Assembly: GCA_964019425.1 (NCBI GenBank) | Contig: OZ025860.1 | Location: forward strand, 496,001-560,000 | DNA: 64,000 nt | Direction: 5' to 3' | DNA from: Flectonema sp. DT1601 | Taxonomy: Eukaryota; Euglenozoa; Diplonemea; Diplonemida; Diplonemidae | Shown here: piece by piece, positions 51,175 through 62,756 of the stretch | Position numbering within the stretch: position 1 is the first letter of the stretch | How the letters are laid out: the number at the start of each line of letters is the position of its first letter | Position numbers and translations under genes: made by a program | Notes under the pieces: model-generated | What the model was told of the DNA's origin: nothing | What the model saw: only the letters and a program-made list of their open reading frames with translations | Database searches by the model: none

Positions 51175-52188
51175 ATGGAATGGCGAGGTCGGAGAAACAC
51201 GGAAGTCTCAGAATGGTTGGCAGACAACAACTTGATTGGAATAGCTGAGGCTGTTCAACTCGCTGGTTACGAAGATATGATTGATTTCAGATCGATGGTT
51301 GTCCGCAATGGAGAGGAGTTTAATGAAATTGTATTCGCACCTGGTCACAGAGCTAAGATAAAACGACTACTAGATCTTCACATCGAGTCCTTACAGGTAT
51401 CTATATCACCTGTGAGGACTCGATCTCCAATTAGAAGTATCCAAGAGAGTGAATTCGATTTATCACCAACACCTCATCTACCATCACCTATGAGATCACA
51501 AGTAATGCATGAGGCGAGGTTAAGAAGAATGTCTCATCCGATTTCACCGCCAGCAGCAGCAGCATTTCAAAGCGTTCGTCGACCAGAAGTGATGAACCAC
51601 ACGAAAGATATCAACAGCGTCTTCAACAGTAGAAGTCCTGTGACTCCTGTGAGCAGACCTGTACCTCAACGTCAGTCACCTTCATCAGCTAGAAGTAATC
51701 GAGTGACTTCACCTTTAAGTTTAAATGGTAGAGCTGATGAGTTGAATCTCGAGGAGTATGCAGTTACCGCAGTTCGAGGTCGATCTCGAGCATCTGCAAG
51801 CAGCCCTTTAAAGAGTGCTGTAGCAGCATCTACAGTTAAAAGAAGAGAGTTGTCTGTTAGAAAGTGGGAAGACTCGCCAACAAATTTGAAATCCGTTTTA
51901 TTTAAAGGATTTCCCGTCAGCAAGGATTCGTCTTCTGAGGAAGTTATATTTTCACTTGCTGAGACTGTTTCTAATGTCGTTCCGGCGTCTTTCTCAATCG
52001 GAAAGGAGACTTTTCCAACCAGCGCTCTTCAGAACGTTCTTCTTATTCCTCATCGCAGTCAGATGATGTTATTTATTTCATCAATTGAACGGCCGATCTC
52101 TCTTCAAATTATTAACAAAAAAGATTACGATGCGGCTGCTGCTGGTATTCCATTTTTATCAGCGGCTGGAAGGCCTTCGTTTTTGTAA
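51175..52188 (+). CDS. SAM-like domain protein
   Basis: 337 residues from MEWRGRRN. Residues about 9-67 look like a SAM domain (VSEWLADNNLIGIAEAVQLA...GHRAKIKRLLDLH), a helical protein- or RNA-interaction module. The middle is Ser/Pro/Arg-rich and disordered. The last about 90 residues are more ordered (SVLFKGFPVSKDSSSEEVIFSLAETVSNV...SLQIINKKDYDAAAAG). The stop TAA overlaps a GTAAGT donor (52185); splicing to an acceptor at 52301 would replace the end by SFLNYLIALVL. Whether that intron is used cannot be told from sequence. Probably a cytoskeletal or signalling adaptor. Confidence 0.7.
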   Translation: MEWRGRRNTEVSEWLADNNLIGIAEAVQLAGYEDMIDFRSMVVRNGEEFNEIVFAPGHRAKIKRLLDLHIESLQVSISPVRTRSPIRSIQESEFDLSPTPHLPSPMRSQVMHEARLRRMSHPISPPAAAAFQSVRRPEVMNHTKDINSVFNSRSPVTPVSRPVPQRQSPSSARSNRVTSPLSLNGRADELNLEEYAVTAVRGRSRASASSPLKSAVAASTVKRRELSVRKWEDSPTNLKSVLFKGFPVSKDSSSEEVIFSLAETVSNVVPASFSIGKETFPTSALQNVLLIPHRSQMMLFISSIERPISLQIINKKDYDAAAAGIPFLSAAGRPSFL

Positions 52189-52487
52189 GTTTTCTGACAT
52201 CGGGTGACTTTTTTTTTTTTTTTTCCTCACACTTGTCTGCTGTTGGAATTAAATATAAAAATACCTATTCTTGTACTTTTAATTGTCTTTTTTTTTTGTA
52301 GAAATTATTTAATAGCACTTGTTTTGTAATTTGTATCTCTCTCTGTTTTTTTTTTTTTTTTTTTTGTTTTTCAATCTAATTTGATAAATTGAATGACGTT
52401 TACTAACAAAACTAACGAACTAAAGTTATTATTGTGTTTGTATTTGTTTAATAGAACCCATTCCTCGCCTTATTAATATGTGAATAG

Positions 52488-54120
52488 ATGGGCTGTGGCT
52501 TCTCCAACCAGAACGACATTTCATTTGCAGGTGACGATTTGAGACCACCTCCTCCAATGAAGAGTATTTCAGTGGGAATGGTTGAAAAGGAAAAGGATGT
52601 GGCGATTCAGAGAGAGAGGAAGTCATCGAGTGCGAGTAGGGAACATGAGATCGAGACATACACACCGCGGGTATCAAATCAAACTTCTCGCGATCCGTTA
52701 AAACTTAGCCTACCTGCGGCTGAATCAACGACTTCGGGTGGAATTGAATTTCAAGAATCGGTCTGCTCAGACTCAAACACTGAAAGTAGTGTTGGAACTC
52801 CTCGTTTGTCAATTCAAAAACGAACTTTACCTCAGCGAGTTGATTTGGACGATGATGACTTAAATGCTATCTTAGAAGAAGCGATTACCTTTCGGTCTTC
52901 TTATGTTGAACTTAACCACCACGAGTTGGAAGTGTTCCCGGAGTTGTTATATCAAACAGTTGATTGGCTTCAGGCATTGTGTGCTAGTCATAATAACTTA
53001 TCATCAGTTCCGTCTTCGATTGGAAATTACAATCATTTATCGAAATTATCGCTTTCACATAACAATTTGTCGAGTCTTCCTTTAGAAATTGGATGTTTGG
53101 GAAGTTTAGCCCAGTTGGATGTTTCTTACAATAAATTATCATCTCTGCCTTCGACGTTTTCTAAATTGCAATCTCTTCGAATTTGTAATTTTGATTTTAA
53201 TAAGTTCGTTGAGTTCCCAACCACCGTATTGGACATCAAGGTGTGATATTTACTTCACACAATTTATTAAAGGTGATCCTGACATGATAAAACAAACAAA
53301 CAAACAAACAAACACAACAGGGAATCGAGAAGTTATTCATTACTGAGAATCATGATTTATCATCACTCCCGACATTGGAATCTATGCAGTTTGCTGATAG
53401 AGTTGTCGTATGTTTATTTTCCCTTTTTCCCTTTTTTTTTTTTTTTTTTTTCTATTCACATGACACATAACATCCATCCAACACACACAGATCACAATGG
53501 ATAACGTACCAAGTCTTAAGAAATGTTTCACTGAGACGTACGAAGGTACCCTCCAAACTGGTAGAGTGGAGTGGAACAATATTTATCCCGACAAGGTACT
53601 TGACTATTTATATATAGGTTCGTTAAGAAGTGCTCAAACACCAAAAGTATACGACGTACTTAACATCGGATACGTCGTTACTTGTGGTCGGAATATGCAA
53701 ATCAACCACGAAGGCGTTAAACGATTGGAACTCGCTGTGGAGGACGTCGAAGAGCAGTCTCTGAACCCGTACTTTGAACAGCTGTGTGAGTTTATTGAAG
53801 TAAATAAGGATTCCTCGTCTATTCTGGTTCATTGTTTTGCAGGTTTGAGCAGATCAGCAACGATGATACTTTCGTATTTGATGAAAAGAAAAAACATGAG
53901 ACTCGATGAATCAATGAAATACCTCGTCAATATCAGACCAAATATCCATCCAAACACTGCATTCATGAAAGAACTAATCCGTTATGATAAAGAATTGTTT
54001 GGCAGTGATGCTCGTCCACTTGACTACACCTTGATAGGACACGAGAGGACTCTTCGCAGGCTCATGATGGCTAGCGGTAATAAAGAAGACCCGGTTGGTA
54101 ATTCAACGTCACCTCCATAA
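52488..54120 (+). CDS. N-myristoylated LRR / dual-specificity phosphatase, three exons
   Basis: Exons 52488-53240, 53321-53407 and 53491-54120, with GT-AG introns of 80 and 83 bases, all in phase 0; total 489 residues. The N-terminus MGCGFS fits N-myristoylation at Gly2 with palmitoylation at Cys3, suggesting membrane attachment. LRRs span about 135-275 (LQALCASHNNLSSVPSSIGN type). The phosphatase domain covers about 300-465: YIGSLRSAQ near its start, a general-acid Asp in VEDVEEQ, and the P-loop HCFAGLSRSAT with catalytic Cys395. LRR plus DSP is a combination known from kinetoplastids. The second exon encodes one linker LRR (LPTLESMQFADRVV). A decayed copy of its end follows at 54196-54365. 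Confidence 0.88.
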
Positions 54121-54195
54121 TTTCAACATCGGAGAGTGTTTTTGAAACCATCCGTCTGGTCTCTACGTCTGAACGTGTCAGAGAATCCGTACTCT

Positions 54196-54365
54196 GAATT
54201 GAGGTAAATAAAGAATCCTCGTCTATTCTGGTTCATTGTTTTACTGGTTTGAGCAGATCAGCAACGATGATATTTTTGTGATGCTCGTCGGTTGGTAGTA
54301 ATAAATAATACCCGGGGTGGTGGGTTATTCATCGTCACCTTCGTAGTTTCAACATGTTGGAAGGA
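54196..54365 (+). pseudogene. Partial duplicate of the phosphatase gene
   Basis: 54196-54272 repeats the P-loop segment of the gene upstream (IEVNK...SSILVHCF-GLSRSATM). It then jumps to a piece matching about 54005-54015 and then to one matching the gene's last codons and 3' flank (CGTCACCT...TTTCAACAT). Internal segments are deleted and the frame stops soon after the P-loop. A decayed tandem duplication. Confidence 0.75.
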
Positions 54366-55884
54366 GAGAGCCTGCAGCTTTTTTTTTAATGTAGTCCTCA
54401 CCCTCCTCATCTCCCATGTTCCTCCTTTCCGTTATTTCATTCAATTATGAAGAGATCAGCTGCTCTTTTCCTAATGCTCGGTATCTTGTTGTGTGTGTTG
54501 TGTTCGTCACGTTGTACTGTGGCCACGTTGCTTTCCTTTATTCTGTCATCCGAGAGTATTCTCTTGCCTCTGTTTGTTTATTTTATACCCCCCTTTTGGT
54601 TTTCACACCGAACAAACGTCAAAAGAAAATTTAAAAAAAAAAGACACTAATATTGCAAGAAAAAGAGAGAAATGGAAAAAAAAAAAAAAAAAAAAAAAAC
54701 AATCTCTTTCCTGCAATATTTTAAAAAATTTCTTTTTTTTAAATATTTTCGTTTATGTTTCTTTTTTTTTTTTTTTTTTTTGCATATTTTCAACGTGACT
54801 GACGCTCGCAGCCGAGAGATTTAAAAAAACGGCGTTCACAAGAGAAAAGGACGACAAGCAAACAAAATTCAGTGTCGACAGAGCGAGAACAGAGGGGGAG
54901 AGCCCCTCTGTATAATTTTAGTTACCCTCCTGGTCTCCTCGACTCATGTGTGGAATGTCAAAAGTAAATTTCTACATTGGACTCGTGGGCGTGTCCTTTC
55001 CTTCCACATGAAAATATAAAGGGATTTTCCCTTTCTTTTTTTTCCTTCTTTCATTCTTTTTTTTTGGTTCAAATTAAAAAAAAAAAAAAAAAGTTGAGCG
55101 TCACCGTAATTTCATTGCAATCTATATTATGATGTGCAACGAGGTTGTGTTTTTGTAATTCAATCGACCCCCTTTTTGGTTGACTGATAATCACAATCAG
55201 GTTGGTGCTTTACTTAGTAATTTAGAGGTAGGAATAGCAGTCTTGGTTGGTGTGGCTTTCCTTCTCCATCCTTTTTTTTGAAGAAAAAATAATAGATGAT
55301 GGCTGACTTAAAACAATCGTTGAGCAAATGATTCCGCTTGTGCGAACTGTAGTCTGTTCAGAACTGAAAAACCGGAATTTCTGTTCTGTAAAAAAAAAAA
55401 ACACAGTTTGTTTTTTTTTCTTTATAAATAATTTTATAAATATTTCCTTTTTTTTTTTTTTTTTTTTTATTATTCTTCTGTTTGTTGTTAAGATTATTGA
55501 TTAAGTCTTCTGTGATCGAAAAAAAAAAAATATCAAATCCACGAATGACGGGTACCTCGCGAGCTTCTCCTGAATCTCGACTTCCAAGTCTCTTCAAAGA
55601 AGAGACTTGTTATTAATTATTCAGACACCGCAACACAAATAATCGAGGGAGGTAAATATTTTTTTAAGATCCATCTCGAAGACATGTTTTTTTTTAACGG
55701 GCGAAAAGGGAATTGTGGCAGCGTAACGTTAGCACCCTTTCCTTTGGGCTTGTTTCCGTTTGCGCACAACTGAGGTGCCGATTTTTCTTTTTTCTTTTTT
55801 TTTTTTTTTCGTCACTGAGTTTTGTCACTCTCCTCTACTAAGGGCCGAAGCTAAGCTTAAAAAAACCAAAAAAAAATGAAAAAA

Positions 55885-55975
55885 AAAAAAAACACAATCT
55901 CCGCGATTGGGGTCCTCTGCTGGTGAGAGTTGGCAACCATCAGTTTTGGACTTTGGTAATGATAAAATATCAGAC
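55885..55975. repeat. Dispersed repeat family B, copy 3
   Basis: ACAATCTCCGCGATTGGGGT, CCATCAGTTTTGGACTTTGG align with the 16733 copy (ACAATCTTCGCGATTGGGTC ... CATCAGTTTGTATTTTGC). Confidence 0.4.
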
Positions 55976-56758
55976 AAGAACAGTCCCCATTGAAACCTAA
56001 TAGACTCAGGCTTGCTAACTGAGGGTGATAGGGATCACTATGTGAATAGAGTGACCGACTTAATATCAAAAGAGAGGTAAAGAGGTAACGCTGTATCTTT
56101 AACGGTCGTTATGATACGATACGGTTATATTTTTAATAAAAAAAATCAAACAATTAACCTTCCCCACTGCATAGCAAAAAACCGCGTGAGCAACCCCCGC
56201 GTTCACACCCATTTAAAGTTTGAGAATAGGTCGAGGGCTTCACAGATGAATCGAAAAAAAAAAAATGAGACTGGTTTTTTCTCTTTTTTTTCCACACTTT
56301 TTTATTGTCTTAGTTCGGTTCACATCTAATTTTGTTATTTCTCTTTTTTTTAGAACAACAGTTCTTTTTCTTTTTAAAAAAGACACTCGAGAATACTGAG
56401 CACAAAATTATCTTTTTTTTTTATAAACGTGCGTGAAAAATAAATAAAAAAAGGAAAGTTCTCACCAACTCTTGTAGCTGCTGCATAGTCAACGATCTTT
56501 TAGGTTGTTGATATTTTTATTGTACGAAATACGAAAAAAGAAAGAACGAAAAAAAAAAAAAAAAAAAAAAAAACCTACTACACATTTTTTGATGTAGTAG
56601 ATAGGTAGGTAGGTGGGTGGGAGAGAGGGCTAACTTGTTTCATTCGAAAAAATCTTACGGTCAAAAGATGTCTGCGTTTCTTACTTTTGGTGTGAATACC
56701 AAAAATACCTTGTGTACCCTTGTTTTTTTTTTATAAATTTTATTTTTTTCCAATACTG

Positions 56759-56794
<36 letters not shown>

Positions 56795-56814
56795 CAGATA
56801 GTTTCGTCTTACAC

Positions 56815-56890
56815 AACCTGGGAGATCCCCGAAGAGCTACGTCGGTTCTCTTTGAGCGTCTGCCTAACTGGTATTTGGTGGCCTGAGAAA
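56815..56890. repeat. Dispersed repeat family C, copy 2
   Basis: See the copy at 38645. It is preceded by a 30-odd-base T-run ending TTTTCAG. Confidence 0.4.
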
Positions 56891-57205
56891 GGCAAATGCG
56901 ATGAAGTAAGAAACCAACCAAGCATTTGATTGGTCTCTCTTACGATATATTGATTTGATTATTTATATTGTGATAACTAACTACTAAAAACTCACTAAGA
57001 TCATCTCTGCTTTGTGTGTGTCGGGAGGGAGAAGGAGGACATTGATTTATCTCACTCGAGGCTGTCTGATGATAGTCTTAAAAATTTATTATTATTATCT
57101 TTTTCTTCTTTTTTTTACGACTGAACTGTTCTGTTCAACTGTGTAATCATGACTTACAATTGTTATATCAATATTTCACTTTTTTTTTTTTTTTTTTTTT
57201 TTTTG

Positions 57206-57208
<3 letters not shown>

Positions 57209-57242
<34 letters not shown>
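57209..57242. repeat. (TC)n microsatellite
   Basis: About 17 TC units following a T24 run. Confidence 0.9.
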
Positions 57243-57246
<4 letters not shown>

Positions 57247-57344
57247 TGTCATTTATTTCGAGTATTCTAATTGGTTAATTTTGATAGTTTTCTAAGGTTG
57301 CGCGTGAAAACAATAAAATTATGCAATAACGACCACTTGCACAT

Positions 57345-57378
<34 letters not shown>

Positions 57379-57964
57379 CCCTCTATTTTTTTTCTCCACT
57401 TAATCAAAAAAGAAAAAAACGACCAATTTATTAATTTTCTTTTTTCTCAGATTTCTTCTTCCTTAAAAAAAAGAAGTGGAAAAAAAAACAAAAAAAAAAA
57501 AAAAAAACAGAGCAACCACCACAACGTCATTTGTGGGTCATTATTACAGTTAGTTCTCAACAACAAAAAAAAAAAAAAAAAAAAGAGAAACTTTACCAAA
57601 ACTTTGCGGAATGCCACATTGCAAAAATAACTGTCCAACTGGGCTTTTAACTTCACACGACTTACGACAATACAGAAAAAGTAAAGTGATGCCGAAAATA
57701 TTCCAAAAAAAATGCAATACTTCAAAAAAAAAAAAAAAAGACAAGTCGGAGATGTTTTTAAAACTTGCGAATACTCTTCGGAAGACTACTCGTTGATTTG
57801 ATACGAGTCTCGGAAGTTCCGAGAGTTTATGTCCCGGAGGGTTCGAGATTTGCGCAAACACCATTCTGAATTTTTTCCGTTTTTTTTTTTTTTTTTTTTT
57901 TCCCCTCCTTCAATTTCAAGAAATAAAATAAAAAGATGATGCTAATACTGATTTAAGTAATTTC

Positions 57965-58235
57965 ATTGATGAGCAGGACCAGGACCGATAACCGAACAGT
58001 ACCCTTACTTTTGTTTCTGAAGAGGACTGGGTAAATTCCGAAGAATTTTTTTTTTTTTTGTTATTAATTTTTTATCCTGAAAAAAAAAAAAAAAAAAACC
58101 AATTATTTTTGTTTGATGTCCTTTCCGATTTTTATTGATTTTTATTATTTTAATTATTAGCGACACTGTAGACAAACACTAACTACAAAGTTTTGTGTGA
58201 AGTCCAGATGACTTTAATAAAAAAAAATAGGAGGA
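57965..58235. repeat. Dispersed repeat family A, copy 2
   Basis: TCTGAAGAGGACTGGGTAAA, TTTGTTTGATGTCCTTTCCG, GCGACACTGTAGACAAACAC and AAGTCCAGATGACTTTAAT align in order with 62757-62960. Confidence 0.55.
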
Positions 58236-58453
58236 GATGATCAAAACACGTTTTTTTTTTTTTTTTTTTTAAAAAATAATAAAAAACAGTGCCTTGGTTA
58301 CCAGAAATGTTATTGATTAATTGAAATGTCTAAAAACCTTTCATTTCTACAGGTTGTCAATCTATTTGTGAACAAGTTCAATTCCCTCTCTCAGCGTGAG
58401 ATCTGGTTAATCACTGCAGTTATCTCCTCTCCTCAGTTAATTACTATAAACAC

Positions 58454-60421
58454 ATGGGAGACATACCTGGTAACGTATCAATGGTCTGTGATGTGTCGCA
58501 GTTCATGAGCGACATGTGTTTAGAAACTATTGATGGCACGGCTGGTGGGGTTGTGTTGGAAATAGTTTTATTTTTTTGGTGTTTTCTGGCGTTGGCGATG
58601 GTATGCGACGACTACCTCGTAGCGAGTTTAGAAACGCTGTGTAAGAGATGGGGGATCAGAGAAGACATTGCAGGTTGTACTTTTATGGCGTTCGGTTCTG
58701 CAGCACCAGAGATCATCGTCAACGCGGTGGCTACGATAAAAGCATCTGAAGAATCAACTGATTTGGGAATAGCTGCCATCATCGGTTCAGGAATGATTGC
58801 TTTCATGTTAATCCCTGGATTCTGTGGTATCTTTGGAGGACATCCAACTCCACTCGTCCTCAAGCGTCGTCCTTTGGCCAGAGACGTAGCCGCGTATTCC
58901 ATTGGTCTGATTGAATTGTGTGTGTTCTTTCACGATGGCTACGTTCATGCGGGTGAAGCAGCTGTGATGCTCGTGACTTACGTCGTTTATATTATAGTGG
59001 TTGTGATGTCACCGCGAGTTAGAAAATATTTTAGGAAACAAGATGAATTTGAAACTCCATTGTTACTCGAAGAAGAGTCGTTTTCACCACCGACATTGAA
59101 AGACGTTGTTTTCAGAGAGAAGTACGGAGAAGAAGTCGTATTTCCTACGAAGGATCACTTGGTGTTGGTAAATAACATTCCAAAAGGTTCAGCTACTGAC
59201 GGTGTTGTATTCAGACTTGGGATTCATTACACAATAGCACTTCTAAATGATAGTCTTGACACAGTTATCCAACTTGAAGATAAAGGAAGTGAGAGGATAG
59301 TTTCTAAATTAGTAAACCTTTTCGACAACAGAAACATTCCTTACCAACAAGAATGGCTCATCGGGTCATCAGTATCAGCTTGGTTCCATACTGGGTTTTT
59401 CAGTGGAACAATAGTTGAAAGGAACTGCAGCAGTGATACCTACACAGTTAAATGGGACAGTGATGGCTCTCTAACGGATAATCTTCCTTTTGCTGATCTC
59501 CGTCCGAAAGACGCAGACTGTTCGCATACGGAAGCAGTAGACACTCTTGAGGAAAGTTTTTATAAACGAGTCACGGTTTTGGATTCGGCATTGGAAATGG
59601 GAGCGTTGTCAAGAATGTCTTATAATGAAGCTATTTCAAATTTAAAAACAAAAATGAAACCGTCATCTCCCATCCGACTTCGAAACGTCAATGCCAATGA
59701 GGACGACGAGTCCTCTCTTATTAGTTGCGAAAGCTCAAATTTCTCTGTCACTGGTTGGCGTAGAAGATGGTGGAGAGATGATCACCAGGACCCATCACCT
59801 ACTCCTGTTTATTTAATGCCGTTCATGCCGTTTGTTTATTTTTGGAAATATGTTTTCAAATACACGATTCCGATGTATGATCATCCAGAAGAACAAGAAA
59901 CAGGTGCTGAGAATAGTTTTATGGAAAAGATCTACCCGTTGACATTCATACTTTCATTCATATGGGTGGCAGTCTTTAGTTTTATCATCAGCAACGTTGC
60001 TACGAGGTGGGCGGATTTAAGTGGATTGGGAAGTGGGTTTATGGGACTGCTAATGATCTCAGTCGGAGCAGAGATTCCTGACTGCATTCAATCAGTTACT
60101 GTAGCAAAGAGAGGTTATGGGTCGATGGCTGTCTCGAACGCCATTGGTTCTCAAAACGTTAACGTCTTCATCGGTCTTGGCCTCCCCTGGCTTATCTCCA
60201 ACATCGCATCTAATACTCCAGTCAGAGTCCACAGTCCTGATGCTTTACAGGCAGCTGCTTTTTTTCAATGCGGTGGAGTCGCATTGAACCTAATCATGAC
60301 TCTCGGTGTCGCTGTTGTTCTTCGTAAGAACAAAGCATCCCTTGGCAGGAATAAGGGTTACTGCTTAGCTGCGGCATACTTTTGTGTTGTCAGTTGCTAT
60401 GCTATCTACACTCAAGTGTAA
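58454..60421 (+). CDS. K+-dependent Na+/Ca2+ exchanger (NCKX family)
   Basis: 655 residues; exports Ca2+ (with K+) in exchange for Na+ across a membrane. Both alpha repeats are present. The first reads DIAGCTFMAFGSAAPEIIVN (about residues 73-92) with GIAAIIGSGMIAFML after it; the second reads GLLMISVGAEIPDCIQSVTV followed by MAVSNAIGSQNVNVFIGLGLPW. About five membrane segments lie before and five after a cytoplasmic loop of about 280 residues. Human NCKX proteins have SSAPEL and SVPDC at the two repeats, so the Glu and Asp needed for ion binding are retained. Several AG acceptors lie just upstream (58352, 58403, 58437). The stop overlaps a GTAAGT, but the last membrane helix looks complete. 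Confidence 0.92.
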   Translation: MGDIPGNVSMVCDVSQFMSDMCLETIDGTAGGVVLEIVLFFWCFLALAMVCDDYLVASLETLCKRWGIREDIAGCTFMAFGSAAPEIIVNAVATIKASEESTDLGIAAIIGSGMIAFMLIPGFCGIFGGHPTPLVLKRRPLARDVAAYSIGLIELCVFFHDGYVHAGEAAVMLVTYVVYIIVVVMSPRVRKYFRKQDEFETPLLLEEESFSPPTLKDVVFREKYGEEVVFPTKDHLVLVNNIPKGSATDGVVFRLGIHYTIALLNDSLDTVIQLEDKGSERIVSKLVNLFDNRNIPYQQEWLIGSSVSAWFHTGFFSGTIVERNCSSDTYTVKWDSDGSLTDNLPFADLRPKDADCSHTEAVDTLEESFYKRVTVLDSALEMGALSRMSYNEAISNLKTKMKPSSPIRLRNVNANEDDESSLISCESSNFSVTGWRRRWWRDDHQDPSPTPVYLMPFMPFVYFWKYVFKYTIPMYDHPEEQETGAENSFMEKIYPLTFILSFIWVAVFSFIISNVATRWADLSGLGSGFMGLLMISVGAEIPDCIQSVTVAKRGYGSMAVSNAIGSQNVNVFIGLGLPWLISNIASNTPVRVHSPDALQAAAFFQCGGVALNLIMTLGVAVVLRKNKASLGRNKGYCLAAAYFCVVSCYAIYTQV

Positions 60422-61327
60422 GTACCAATCGGAGTTGGAGAATCTCTTAATAAAAACTGTTCAAAGCTCTGTTGAAAATCAACAGCAATAGGAAATAATT
60501 CCTCTCTTGTTTTCACCCACTAGTCTTCTTACCTCAAAAGGTACGGAAAAAAACGCAACTACCGAACAAACCTGAATGTGAATGTTAAAGCATGGAATAA
60601 CATAGGAACGATTCTCTCGATCATTTGTGTTGCCCCTTTTGTGGTACTTTTTTAAACCTTCGGATTGCCTAACAATATTAATGCTTTGGGACGATATGGT
60701 GAGCCGTGTCATGTTCTATGGTCATGTTCTTTTCGTGGTATGTCGGCATTTGATACAGGTAAATTATTTTTATGAATAGAAAAGAGATATTGTTTTTCTT
60801 TTTTTTCTTCAAATCTCTCCTCCATTAAGTTACTTCCCCCTCTGGCCATTTTTTTTTTTTTTTTTTTTTTGTTTATTTTGTTTCTCTGGGCAAAGGTGAT
60901 AGCTGGGAATCTCTTATAAAAAACACAATCTCTGTGGGCTTTAACAATGCTAACTTCCTGTTTCCCCTCTCGAAGATATATACGACTCTCTCTGGCCTCT
61001 TCGCCATCCTGAACTCGACTGAACTTCATTCTTGTGGTTATTTGCGGATCGTTACTCGGGGGAGTTTTGTTGGTGATTCGTCACTTATGCGATCTCTTTT
61101 GTTTTTAATAAAAAAAGAAACATTAATCCGAACGTTTTTTTCGTAAACAGCTGAGGGGAAAAAAAAAAAAAAAGAAAATTACTGTAGTTTTATCTCTGAT
61201 TCTTTTTTTTTTCTTTCTTCTTTTCTATTCTTTCCGTTTTGAAACGAGTTTTTCTTTAAAACCATAACTGTAATTGCTATACCATAACAATCCTTACAAG
61301 ATTGGGTCTACTTACGTTGCTGAACGA

Positions 61328-61387
61328 CTCGTACTACTCCGTATTTGCTGTCGACGAGGGAGGTCTCTCTCCATCAGTAGGGTAAAG

Positions 61388-61429
<42 letters not shown>

Positions 61430-61525
61430 GTTAGTGGGTGAACAATCCAACCCTTAGACAATTCTACTTGTCTAGGTTAGGAAGAGCCGACATTGAAGGA
61501 TCAAAAAAAACAACGTCGCATGTCA
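61328..61525 (-). rRNA. Fragment of large-subunit (28S-type) rRNA, antisense
   Basis: Read on the minus strand, 61502 to 61328 matches the conserved LSU region before the sarcin-ricin loop: GATCCTTCAATGTCGGCTCT, GTTGGATTGTTCACCCACTA, GGGAACGTGAGCTGGGTTTA, GACCGTCGTGAGACAGGTTG, TTTACCCTACTGATGG and GTAGTACGAG. The match is lost after GTACGAG, and upstream it fades near 61525 (GCGACGTT plus T-run). It is about 200 bases of a gene of several kilobases, so it is a non-functional insertion of rDNA or a retroposed rRNA piece. Confidence 0.85.
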
Positions 61526-61767
61526 TAAGTAACGTGGTAGATTTCTTTGAATCAAAATCACTAAGAAGCAGTTCACAGTTTGCTCGGTGTAACTCGTTTG
61601 TTTGTTTGTTTGTTTTTGAGGGAGGAAGTTAAATCCCCCCCTATTCAAGTTGCTTTCCATTTAATATTAGTATCAAGTTATCCCCCGAATGTTTTTTTAG
61701 GAAACATTTCATAATAGTGTTCATAATTATAATATTATGAACAAGTTATTACTTTTCAGCGAATAGC

Positions 61768-61801
<34 letters not shown>

Positions 61802-62574
61802 GAACAGCGAAAATGTGCGCTCCACCACTTCGAATTACCGGAGTCGACATTTTCTTCTGGTCGATAAGACAAATACTGTAATTCACTTTTATGAGTTCTT
61901 TTTTTTTTTTCTAAGCGAACCTTTTTCTCTTTGATAAACAAAACAATTATAAAATATTCTTTTTTTCAGTCAAAGGCTCGATAAAAAGTGTTGTTTAAAT
62001 TGTTTTTTTTTTACCATGTGTTGTAAAGGTTTCCACCACAAATAGCGAAAAAAAAAAAAAGAATCGGCAAACTTCACTTTTTTACTTTACTCACTCACAC
62101 TTTTATTTTTTTGTTTGTGGGGCAACCAGGTAGAAAATCCTAATAAAGGATTAGGTGAGTTTACAATGTCGCATTTCTCTTTCTACCGAACGACGGGTTT
62201 GTAGGGTACAAAATAAAAACTCTTTACCATTCTATACTCCAAAAGGATGGTCAGTAATAGGCAATGAGAAAGTATTCTTGTTGAGGAACTCTTTTATTTT
62301 TTTTTTGAAGTTTAATTTTTTTTTTATTATTATTTCTAATCTTACTTTACATATAAGCAGATCGATGTGATCTTTTTAGTAACTCTGCAAGTATGTCTCG
62401 CTGTGGGGGGAGGCTTGTGTGAGTTTTTTTTTTTATTTTTTATTTTTTTTTTTTTTTGCTTTTCCCATAAGCATATCCCGATATACAAATATTTTAACAT
62501 AAACAAAAAATACCACGAAAGACGGAATCGATGTTGAATTTATTAGCCACCTTCTTTTTTTTTTTAATTCCTTC

Positions 62575-62660
62575 CCAGCTAACTCCATAATTGGGTACTC
62601 TACTGGTGCGGGTAATCGAAATTCCCCGCAGCAGTCATTCAGAGTTTCTAACAAGCAAAC
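62575..62660. repeat. Dispersed repeat family B, copy 4
   Basis: ATTGGGTACTCTACTGGTGC, GGGTAATCGAAATTCCCCGC and AGTCATTCAGAGTTTCTAAC align with 16800-16880. Confidence 0.45.
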
Positions 62661-62756
62661 CAATTTCTAACTATTGCTCTTATTATTAAAGTGAGTATGA
62701 GTGGAAATCATTTTTTTCCCCCCTTTTTTTTTCTCTTATTTTTGCTTCCTAAGCAT

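Larger units (their letters stand above)
54366..58453. other. Long gene-poor region
   Basis: About 4 kb dominated by poly-A, poly-T and TC tracts. A (TC)n microsatellite lies at about 57209-57242. Repeat copies: family B at 55885-55975, family C at 56815-56890, family A at 57965-58235. No convincing gene: open frames are short and largely built from homopolymers. Confidence 0.5.

Noticed and set aside
57447-57864. Minus-strand open frames with long Phe runs
   Set aside because: Made largely of poly-A/T tracts; no support.
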